Source of the DNA: Candidatus Thalassarchaeum betae
GTDB lineage: Archaea > Thermoplasmatota > Poseidoniia > Poseidoniales > Thalassarchaeaceae
DNA length: 41,971 bases
Direction of reading: 5' to 3'
Assembly (NCBI GenBank): GCA_022447095.1
Contig: JAKUUP010000013.1
Coordinates: 1-41,971 of the forward strand
Positions 34,226 to 41,971 of the stretch are shown piece by piece (within the stretch, counting starts at the first letter, position 1; each line of letters starts with the position of its first letter). A program made the translations under genes and the position numbers. The notes beneath the pieces are model-generated. The model was not told the DNA's origin. It did no database searches and worked only from the letters and a program-made list of their open reading frames with translations.

Positions 34226-35752
34226 GTGACCAGAGTAGCTCACCTGCTCGTGTTGCTGATGCTGTGTTCTACAATCAGCGGCTGCCTGTGGTGGGGGGAG
34301 GACGAGGTCGTCGAAGAGGAAACAGGGGCGTTCGATTTCAATCAAGAGGTGCCAATCACCACGTGGTACCACTACCCGGGCACGGTGTCGGAGCCGTGGG
34401 CTGTCGATGCCACTGATAGTGCTGCGGTCTCTGCGGCGAACATCACAGCAAACCTGAGTGGGAACAGTACCCCTTACTTCTCCAACGCGACCTACTACGG
34501 AACCGGGTTCGACACATTCGAGCCGACCATTGGAGTCACCTCCTCAGGGGCCATCTTCTTCACCAGTTGGAACGGGCTAGGTGATGGTACTCACATCATC
34601 CGCTCACGTGATCAGGGGCAGACATGGGAGGATATTGGACCGTTTGGGACCGTAGATGAGGACTCGGGGCAGACTCCTAACTCCAACGACCCTTACATCT
34701 ACGTCGACAAGTTCTCCGACAGGCTGGTCAAGTTCGACATGCACGCACTTGCTGCGATGTTCGTGGAATACTCGGACAATGACGGCGATACGTGGAGTGT
34801 GCCATACCCCGTGGAGGGCTACTACGTGACCCAAGACCACCAGAGTATCGCCTCGATGCCACCTCCCCCTGGTGTAACGGCCTTCCACGAGGTGATCTAT
34901 GTCTACTGCATCAACACTGGTTCGCCAGCAGCGGGAGCGCAGTGCTCACGCTCGCTCAACGGAGGGCTGTCGTGGGACGTGCAGAGAATTGGTTACCCTA
35001 GCAGCAGCTTCCCGCAGTGCTCGGGTCTACACGGCCATGTGGCCGGAGGAATTGATGGGGCTGTCTACAGAGGTAATCCCTCGTGCGAGGGGCCGGCAGT
35101 CTACCGTTCCCTAGATGGAGGCTACAGTTGGACGGAGCACACAATAACCACAGAGGTCGGGATGCAACAGGGTTGGCACGCCCATGAGGTCGCAACGGCG
35201 GTGGATGACGGAGGTAACGTCCACGCCACATGGATTAGCAATGACCAGATGCCATGGTACGCCTACTCGCGAGATCAAGGTGATAGTTGGAGCGAGCCGA
35301 TGATGGTCGCAGCACCTGGAGTTACAGAGACTGGTTTTCCGACAATCTTTGCAGGAGCGGAGGGACGTGTGGTGGTTGGTTACATTGGTGAGGTAAACGA
35401 TGTTGGGGAAAATAACACAACCTCAGGTGGGGTCGGTTGGGGCGGCTACATGGCCATCATGACCGATGCCTTCGCCGAGAATCCGCTAATCACAACCGTA
35501 GCTGTAAATCAGCCGAATGATCCTCTGGACATAACCTCGGACTGCGGGAACGTTCGCTGTGGGGGATTTGGTGATTTCATAGATGTGGAGATTGACGATG
35601 AGGGGAGACCGTGGATAGCATTGGCTCACAACGCCGCAGGGTTTGAGGAAGCGATTATTGGAACTCTGACTGAAGGTCCTACTCTCTATGGAGAACTGGC
35701 ATACCTTCCCCCGCTCCCCTCTGGCGGTAATACAACTCTGATGATGGGATGA
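34226..35752 (+). CDS. Secreted lipoprotein with Asp-box (BNR/sialidase-like) repeats, copy 1
   Basis: 508 aa; lipobox-like STISGC; Asp boxes SRDQGQTW, SDNDGDTW, SLNGGLSW, SLDGGYSW, SRDQGDSW. Confidence 0.85.
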   Translation: MTRVAHLLVLLMLCSTISGCLWWGEDEVVEEETGAFDFNQEVPITTWYHYPGTVSEPWAVDATDSAAVSAANITANLSGNSTPYFSNATYYGTGFDTFEPTIGVTSSGAIFFTSWNGLGDGTHIIRSRDQGQTWEDIGPFGTVDEDSGQTPNSNDPYIYVDKFSDRLVKFDMHALAAMFVEYSDNDGDTWSVPYPVEGYYVTQDHQSIASMPPPPGVTAFHEVIYVYCINTGSPAAGAQCSRSLNGGLSWDVQRIGYPSSSFPQCSGLHGHVAGGIDGAVYRGNPSCEGPAVYRSLDGGYSWTEHTITTEVGMQQGWHAHEVATAVDDGGNVHATWISNDQMPWYAYSRDQGDSWSEPMMVAAPGVTETGFPTIFAGAEGRVVVGYIGEVNDVGENNTTSGGVGWGGYMAIMTDAFAENPLITTVAVNQPNDPLDITSDCGNVRCGGFGDFIDVEIDDEGRPWIALAHNAAGFEEAIIGTLTEGPTLYGELAYLPPLPSGGNTTLMMG

Positions 35753-35796
35753 CGTTGCGCCGTTCATCTGATGTAGGCGAATCCTGACCGCGAACC

Positions 35797-37251
35797 GTGC
35801 GCGTGACTGCTTTGGCGCTGGTTCTGCTGATGATATCAGCCCCCCTTGGGGGCTGCTTCGGAGAAGAAGAGGTCATTATCGAGGAGAAGGGTGTTTTCGA
35901 AGAACTGTGCCCGGATGGAATCGCCAACAACACCTGGTACCATTACTCCAACGCGACTGATGCCACCAAGGTCTCCGATGTATTCAACGGAACCTCGGTG
36001 TTGGTCGGTAGCAACGCCCCAGTCTGCGCATTTGGCAGCTACTACGGAATAGGAATGACGACCTTCGAGCCGACTATTGGAGTCACCTCGGCAGACAATC
36101 TCTACATGACTAGTTGGGGGAACGGAGCGGCTGGTTCGACTGCGATTGTGCGGTGTTCCGGACTGATAGGTATGTCAAACGTCAGCGAATACGTCTGCGA
36201 GGACGTTTACAGTGCATTCCTTCCAGTGGCCAACAGCAACGACCCGTACGTGTATGTAGATCCGTGGACTGATCGGGTCATGAAGTTCGACATGCATGCC
36301 CTTCTGGGGATGACGGTCGAGTGGTCAGACAATGAAGGAGAGAGTTGGACTGGTCCCTCTGTTGCCACCGGTTGGTCTGTCCAGGATCACCAAACGATTG
36401 CGTCGTCTCCCTATCCGGCTCTGCTCCATCCGACGACTTGGGTGTTCTGCGTCAACGGCAACTACCCATATCCTGTGTGTGCTGCAAGCAATGACGGGGG
36501 CCTCACTTGGGGGCCCGAGTTGCCTGGTGCTCCGAATGGTTGCAACAGTGGTGGGCTTACGGGACACATCATGGGTTCAGAGAACGGGAACTTCTACCGC
36601 GGAAACAGGGGATGTAATGGGGGTGAGGGTTACTCAATCTACCGAAGCACCAACGGGGGCATAACCTGGACAGAGCATCCTCTACCCACAGAGTCTACGG
36701 GGACAGCGGAGACTTGGAATTTTGAGGAGGCGCAGGTCTATCCAGACTCGGAAGACAACGTCCACGCGATGTGGATGGGGTCCGACAACATGCCGTACTA
36801 CTCATTCTCGACGGACGAGGGGGAGACATGGAGTGAGCCGATGATGGTAGCGCCGCCGATCGGTCTCAACGGAACTGGCTTCCCGGTGCTGACCGCAGGT
36901 GGGCCCGGGCAGGTTGCATTGGGCTATCTGGGAGACTCGGGGGGGGACACTTGGAACGGATACCTCACGGTCATCACCGACGTATTCAGCCCGATGCCAT
37001 TGATGACAACGGTACAGGTCAACGCATGGGGCGACCCGCTCGACACTACTGCTGACTGCGGCTTCAACCGCTGCGGTGGATTCGGGGACTTCAATGACAT
37101 AATCATCGACCAGTACGGCAGGCCTTGGTTCGGCCTCGCTCACAACGTAGGTGGGGAGATCGGTATCTTCGGAACCATGACCGTAGGGCCGTCACTACGC
37201 GGTAACGGCACGCTGACTGAACTACCGCCCGGCGGTCCTGGAACCCTCTAG
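35797..37251 (+). CDS. Secreted lipoprotein with Asp-box repeats, copy 2 (paralogue of the preceding gene)
   Basis: 484 aa; lipobox-like APLGGC; Asp boxes SDNEGESW, SNDGGLTW, STNGGITW, STDEGETW; shared FEPTIGVTS and SNDPY(I/V)YVD...KFDMHAL blocks. Confidence 0.85.
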   Translation: MRVTALALVLLMISAPLGGCFGEEEVIIEEKGVFEELCPDGIANNTWYHYSNATDATKVSDVFNGTSVLVGSNAPVCAFGSYYGIGMTTFEPTIGVTSADNLYMTSWGNGAAGSTAIVRCSGLIGMSNVSEYVCEDVYSAFLPVANSNDPYVYVDPWTDRVMKFDMHALLGMTVEWSDNEGESWTGPSVATGWSVQDHQTIASSPYPALLHPTTWVFCVNGNYPYPVCAASNDGGLTWGPELPGAPNGCNSGGLTGHIMGSENGNFYRGNRGCNGGEGYSIYRSTNGGITWTEHPLPTESTGTAETWNFEEAQVYPDSEDNVHAMWMGSDNMPYYSFSTDEGETWSEPMMVAPPIGLNGTGFPVLTAGGPGQVALGYLGDSGGDTWNGYLTVITDVFSPMPLMTTVQVNAWGDPLDTTADCGFNRCGGFGDFNDIIIDQYGRPWFGLAHNVGGEIGIFGTMTVGPSLRGNGTLTELPPGGPGTL

Positions 37252-37886
37252 AACACTTCTGGATAGAGTTCGTACGCCTGATAAGAAAAGCTCGCGGCGA
37301 AGCCGAGCATGGCTAGCCCGCAGATGGCCATAGCGAAGCGGTATTTGCGAGGAGATAGCCAAGTGCCACCACCTACGAAAAGCCACGCGACCGATGCCTT
37401 CACCAGTATGATAGTGATCAAGAAGCAGACGGCATAGAGGATAGGTGCAAGTGGTTCCTGCTCCGCCGCGGAGGCCATCAGAGGGCCACCGATGAGGAAC
37501 CAGAACATGTACACGTTCGGGTTCAGCAGATTGGTCAGTATTCCTCGCTTGAAAGATCCTGATGCGTCGGTATCTGCATTCTCGGGGTCCGGCGCTTCCA
37601 GAGTGAAGCATTCCAACCCCATCTTGATCAGGAACAGCGCGCCGAGAAGGGAGATGGTAAACAGGACGGACGGTTGTGTGGCCATCCAACCGGCAAGGAA
37701 CAGACTCACAATTATCATCGGGCCGTCGGTAAAGATGGGGGCCGCAGCTGTCCACATGCCGGCCTTCAGCCCCTTGGAAAGTGATTCCCTGATCACCATA
37801 GTCAGTAGTGGGCCCGGTTTGATGCCCTCGATTATCCCGAGCGCGATTCCAGCCGCAGCAAGGCTGGCTATCAGATCAGTCTCCAT
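37248..37886 (-). CDS. LysE/RhtB family amino-acid exporter
   Basis: 212 aa; IEGIKPGPLLTMVIRESLSKGLKAGMWTAAAPIFTDGPMI; GILTNLLNPNVYMFWFLIGGP. Confidence 0.87.
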   Translation of the reverse strand: METDLIASLAAAGIALGIIEGIKPGPLLTMVIRESLSKGLKAGMWTAAAPIFTDGPMIIVSLFLAGWMATQPSVLFTISLLGALFLIKMGLECFTLEAPDPENADTDASGSFKRGILTNLLNPNVYMFWFLIGGPLMASAAEQEPLAPILYAVCFLITIILVKASVAWLFVGGGTWLSPRKYRFAMAICGLAMLGFAASFSYQAYELYPEVF

Positions 37887-37889
37887 GCA

Positions 37890-38642
37890 CTAACGCCTCG
37901 AAGCGATTTTCGCAAGGAGTTTGAGTATCTCGAGGTAGAGCCAGATCAGGGTGACCATCAGACCGAAGGCCGCTCTCCACTCCAGTTGTTTGGGGGCCCC
38001 TCTCTCCACTCCCTTTTCGATGAAGTCGAAGTCCGCGACCAAACAGAGTGCTCCTATCCCTACGACAAACAGGGAGAAGGCTATGCCGATTGGTCCCGCG
38101 CTGTGAATATACGGCACGTGGAACCCGAAGAATACGCCTACGATTGAAATGAGGTAGATGAGTACGATGGCGACCAACGCTGAAGTGACTGCTATCTGCG
38201 TGTTGCGATCCCAGGCGATGAGTCCTGCTCTGTAAATGGCTATCATGGCACCGAGTATAAGGAAGGTCAGGAGTGCTGCTACGATGCCAATGCCTGGTGG
38301 GCCTAAATAGACCTCGAAAAACCATGTAATTCCCCCTAGGGCGAGGCCTTCCAAAGCAGCGTATGTGCAAATCAATATCGGATTCAAAGAGCCAGAAAAA
38401 ATCACTATCAAAGCGACGATAAAACCGCCCAATGCTCCAATTAGAATCAGGATGGATGCTTCTGGCATTGAAAAAGCCGTCATCATGGCGGTGGTCGCGG
38501 TAATCAAGAGGAGGATTCCTGTCTTCTCGGCGACTCCCTCGATGGACATCAGATTGGATTCCTCATCCCACCAGTTGGCTTCCTTGTAGGAACTCTTGTC
38601 GAAGGTCGAGTCGGATAGTCCCGGGTTGCCTGAACGGTACAT
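37890..38642 (-). CDS. Bax inhibitor-1 / YccA family membrane protein
   Basis: 250 aa, multi-TM; LNPILICTYAALEGLALGGITWFFE; GIAFSLFVVGIGALCLVADFDFIEKGV; LEILKLLAKI. Confidence 0.87.
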   Translation of the reverse strand: MYRSGNPGLSDSTFDKSSYKEANWWDEESNLMSIEGVAEKTGILLLITATTAMMTAFSMPEASILILIGALGGFIVALIVIFSGSLNPILICTYAALEGLALGGITWFFEVYLGPPGIGIVAALLTFLILGAMIAIYRAGLIAWDRNTQIAVTSALVAIVLIYLISIVGVFFGFHVPYIHSAGPIGIAFSLFVVGIGALCLVADFDFIEKGVERGAPKQLEWRAAFGLMVTLIWLYLEILKLLAKIASRR

Positions 38643-38692
38643 CAGGCGTACTGAAGAGGTCTACCTTCTCAAGGCTTAGCCCGGCTTCGGGC

Positions 38693-41674
38693 TCACACCA
38701 TGCCAACCAGATGCTGGCCCGTGTAGCTGTCGGGGTTCTTTGCGATCTCTTCAGGAGGTCCTTCGGCGACCACCAGACCGCCCCTCTCGCCGCCTTCTGG
38801 TCCGAGGTCAAGCACCCAGTCGGCGCACTTGATCACATCGAGATGGTGCTCGATGACGATGACCGTGTGGCCGTTGCGCCTTAGACGGAGCAGAACCTCG
38901 ATGAGTTGGTGGACATCGGCCAGAGCGAGACCTGTGGTTGGCTCATCGAGGATGTAGACGGTGTGCTTCCCCGCAGGTCGGTGGAGTTCGGTTGCGAGTT
39001 TGATGCGCTGAGCCTCCCCCCCTGAGAGCGTGGTGGCGGGCTGGCCGAGGTGGATGTAGCCCAGACCAACGTCTCTAATTGTCGAGAGGATGCGGAAAAT
39101 CGAACGTTGGTTAGCGAAGAACTCGCAGGCCTCTGCCACATTCATCTCAAGGACGTCGTGGATGTTTTTTCCCCGCCATTCGACCTCGAGGGTCTCGCGG
39201 GTGTATCGCTTGCCCTTGCAGACATCGCAGACCACCCAAACATCGGCGAGGAAATTCATCTCTAACTTGGTTGAACCTGCTCCCTTGCAGGATTCGCACC
39301 TGCCCCCCCTGACATTGAAAGAAAACTGCCCTGGTTGATAGCCGCGCTCCTTTGCCAGATTCGTCTTGGTGAAAAGGTCACGTATCGGGGAGAAGGCGCC
39401 GGTGTAGGTGGCCGGATTGGAACGAGGGGTTCGACCAATCGGAGATTGGTTAATTGCGATGGTTTTGTCGATGTGTTCGAAGCCCTCGATCCTGTCATAA
39501 CTCCCGGGAGTCGTGTCCGCTCCGTGCAACTCGCGCACAAGGGAAGGGGCGATGGTCGAAGACACGAGGGAGGTCTTACCAGACCCCGACACACCGGTGA
39601 CAGCCACCATGCAGCTCAGGGGAATGCGAACGTCGATATCTTGCAGATTGTTCTCTCTCGCGCCCCTGACAATCAACCAATGGTCTTCCTCGGGGCTCGC
39701 CCTATCTTCAGGGAGAGGTATGCTCTCCCTGCCTGAAAGATATGCGCCGGTAACACTTTCTTTGCTCGTCATCAACTCGTCCAACACACCACTGACGACA
39801 ATGCGACCGCCCTCCTTTCCGGCACCGGGTCCGAGATCGACGAGCCAGTCGGCCTGACGTAATGTGGCCTCGTCGTGCTCGACCACCAACAGGGTGTTGC
39901 CGAGGGAGGTGAGTTCTCTGAGAGTTTCGAGAAGTCGGCCGTTATCCCTCGGATGAAGGCCGATGCTAGGCTCATCGAGGACGTACATGACCCCGGTGAG
40001 GCGGGTTCCTATCTGGGTGGCGAGTCGGATCCTCTGTGATTCGCCACCAGAAAGTGTGTTGGCGCGGCGATCGAGGGTTAGGTAGTCGAGACCGACGAGA
40101 GCAAGGAAGCGGAGGCGTGATTCGATCTCCTTGATTATCTCTCTAGAGATGAAGAGTGAGCGATCGTCGAGATGTTCGGTCTTGTTGACCGTGTCTGTGT
40201 CTGGTACGTCTCGATCCAGTTTGTCCCATGTGTCATCCAGACCACCGAGGCGCCAGTGCTGAACAACGGCCAACGCCTCAAGGACGCTGCAGAATGAGAT
40301 ATCTGGCAGAGACACGCCACCGACGGTGACCCTGCTGACTGCTTCGTTGAGTTTCTGACCATTGCACTCCGGACAGGGTTCGTCATTCATGTAAGAGGTG
40401 AGTCTGGAGCGGGTCCGATCTGAACTAGTGTCGGTGTAAGTCCTCCTCAGCCGGGCGAAAACGCCCTCCCATGGCCGGACCATATTGTAAGAAGAGCCGC
40501 TCTTAGAGCGGAACTCGAAGTTGATTGAGGTACTGCCTGTGCCGTTCAGCAGTATGTCTTGGGCGTCATCATCCAGCTCCCCGAAGGGGGTGTCCGAAGG
40601 GATGCCGTAGTGATCACAGGTCTGCGTCATCTGTCTGCGATACCAGCCGGACATCATCGACCGGCGGAATGGCCTGATGCATCCTTCCTCAACTGTGGCC
40701 ATGCGGTCTATCACAAGATCGTGTGAGAAATTCCTCTGCACGCCCAGACCCTGGCATGATGGGCATGCCCCCAAGGGATTGTTGAACGAGAATACCCGTG
40801 GGCTCATCTCGGGTAGGAATGCTCCATGCTCCGGACATGCGAACTCTTCAGAGTAGGCTATGCTCTCACCCTGCTCAGTCTGGAATCTCTGCTCCTCGGA
40901 ATCGTCTGACTTACGTGGTTTGGGTGCTTTGAGGCTCTCTATGGCAACCGCTCCGGCCCCGAGTCGGAGGCCCGAGTCGACGGCTTCGGTCAGTCGCTGT
41001 CGGTTAGAGCGGGTCAAACGCATTCTATCGATTCTCACATCTATGTCGTGACGGAGATTCTTCTCGAGCTCGGGGGGCTCCTCGAAATTCTCGTCCCTTC
41101 CGTTGACCTTTCCCCCGAGGAAGCCTTGCTCTATCAGAGCATGGAACAAGTCGGCGTGAGTGCCTTTTCGATTGCGCACCGCAGGGCTCCAAACCACAAC
41201 TGCGTGGCCCTCAAACCTCCACAGTACGTCGTCAACTATCTCCTGAACTGTTCTGCGGGCGACTTCCCTCCCGCAGTCAGGGCAATGAGGAAGGCCTACC
41301 CTAGCCCAGAGGAGGCGGAGGTAATCCATGATCTCGGTGACAGTGGCTACGGTGGAGCGTGGGTTGTGGCTGCCGTGCTTCTGATCGATGCTGATGGCGG
41401 GTGAGAGCCCTTCGATGCTGTCGCAGTCGGGCTTCTTCATCTGACCGAGGAACTGCCTCGCATAGGAACTCAGGCTCTCGACATAACGACGCTGTCCCTC
41501 GGCGTACAACGTGTCGAAGGCTAGGCTCGACTTGCCTGAGCCGGACACGCCTGAGAGAACGACGAACTTGCCCCTTGGAATCTTGACGTCGATATTCTGG
41601 AGATTGTGGGTACGGGCCCCTCGAACCTCTATCCATCCATCCTTGGATGCGCCGTTCTTCAATCGCTTAGCCAT
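38693..41674 (-). CDS. uvrA: Excinuclease ABC subunit A
   Basis: 993 aa; duplicated ABC motifs (GVSGSGKSSLAFDTLYAEGQRRYVESLSSYARQFLGQMKKPD; TLSGGESQRIRLATQIG; TLSGGEAQRIKLATEL; zinc modules). Confidence 0.97.
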   Translation of the reverse strand: MAKRLKNGASKDGWIEVRGARTHNLQNIDVKIPRGKFVVLSGVSGSGKSSLAFDTLYAEGQRRYVESLSSYARQFLGQMKKPDCDSIEGLSPAISIDQKHGSHNPRSTVATVTEIMDYLRLLWARVGLPHCPDCGREVARRTVQEIVDDVLWRFEGHAVVVWSPAVRNRKGTHADLFHALIEQGFLGGKVNGRDENFEEPPELEKNLRHDIDVRIDRMRLTRSNRQRLTEAVDSGLRLGAGAVAIESLKAPKPRKSDDSEEQRFQTEQGESIAYSEEFACPEHGAFLPEMSPRVFSFNNPLGACPSCQGLGVQRNFSHDLVIDRMATVEEGCIRPFRRSMMSGWYRRQMTQTCDHYGIPSDTPFGELDDDAQDILLNGTGSTSINFEFRSKSGSSYNMVRPWEGVFARLRRTYTDTSSDRTRSRLTSYMNDEPCPECNGQKLNEAVSRVTVGGVSLPDISFCSVLEALAVVQHWRLGGLDDTWDKLDRDVPDTDTVNKTEHLDDRSLFISREIIKEIESRLRFLALVGLDYLTLDRRANTLSGGESQRIRLATQIGTRLTGVMYVLDEPSIGLHPRDNGRLLETLRELTSLGNTLLVVEHDEATLRQADWLVDLGPGAGKEGGRIVVSGVLDELMTSKESVTGAYLSGRESIPLPEDRASPEEDHWLIVRGARENNLQDIDVRIPLSCMVAVTGVSGSGKTSLVSSTIAPSLVRELHGADTTPGSYDRIEGFEHIDKTIAINQSPIGRTPRSNPATYTGAFSPIRDLFTKTNLAKERGYQPGQFSFNVRGGRCESCKGAGSTKLEMNFLADVWVVCDVCKGKRYTRETLEVEWRGKNIHDVLEMNVAEACEFFANQRSIFRILSTIRDVGLGYIHLGQPATTLSGGEAQRIKLATELHRPAGKHTVYILDEPTTGLALADVHQLIEVLLRLRRNGHTVIVIEHHLDVIKCADWVLDLGPEGGERGGLVVAEGPPEEIAKNPDSYTGQHLVGMV

Positions 41675-41799
41675 GTCTCAACTTCCTTGTGGAAGCATGC
41701 GTGCGCGAGGATGTCCTTGAATTCATGTATTGGATTCTCCAAACAGTTCGTACAAATGCCGTGAAAACGAATAAGTCCCAGAGGGGGTTGCTGGAACAT

Positions 41800-41971
41800 A
41801 TGAGTGGGGAAGAAGAGCATGGCGAGGGTGCGCCGGTGTTTCCTAAGGAGGAGTTAGAGAGTCAACGTCGGTTATGGTTTCTTAACTATTTTATAAATCC
41901 GGAAATGCAACCCCTAAGTCGTTTCTCCGATGAGGAGTTACAGGACCCTTCGGTCCAGCTGAGGCTGTTGC
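41800..41971 (+). CDS. Hypothetical protein, N-terminal fragment truncated by window end
   Basis: Open frame from ATG at 41800 (MSGEEEHGEGAPVFPKEELESQRRLWFLNYFINPEMQPLSRFSDEELQDPSVQLRLL...), divergent from uvrA. Confidence 0.5.
   Translation, partial: MSGEEEHGEGAPVFPKEELESQRRLWFLNYFINPEMQPLSRFSDEELQDPSVQLRLL

Noticed and set aside
1-41971. CRISPR arrays, toxin-antitoxin pairs, restriction-modification or phage defence islands
   Set aside because: No regularly spaced repeat arrays, Cas-like, methylase/nuclease or phage structural proteins were visible in the ORF track.

Overview
The window is a compact, almost fully coding archaeal chromosome segment. Gene content (TFB, Top6A/B, RFC-type clamp loader, RpoP, diphthine synthase, Trm5, geranylgeranyl reductase-like protein) marks it as archaeal. 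The surface/lipoprotein style and the PlsC-type acyltransferase suggest a Poseidoniales/Marine Group II-like euryarchaeon, which is inference from gene content only. I support about 37 protein genes (both end genes truncated) and two tRNAs, Arg(CCU) and Asp(GUC). I see no CRISPR array, rRNA, transposase or integrase. Most genes are housekeeping. The items most worth following up are: (1) every convergent gene junction has its stop codons overlapping or within 7 nt; (2) a perfect 17-nt palindrome upstream of an ArsR-like regulator; (3) a ~19-bp direct repeat with 29-bp periodicity in the Lrp/PLP-enzyme divergent promoter; (4) a 16-nt palindrome in the 47-bp cutA/GGR divergent region; (5) a near-duplicate 22-nt element at the stop codons of cutA and the adjacent yczE-like gene; (6) a three-gene cluster of uncharacterised Zn-binding and small membrane proteins next to tRNA-Asp, two of which share a C-x10-C-x2-H type knuckle; (7) a vWA domain inserted inside one propeller-like blade of a 1695-aa surface protein; (8) an aconitase-family protein with the swivel domain first; (9) an RFC subunit with altered Walker B and sensor 1 motifs; (10) an RpoP with an additional N-terminal zinc ribbon. 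All family assignments are by eye from motifs; no searches were run.
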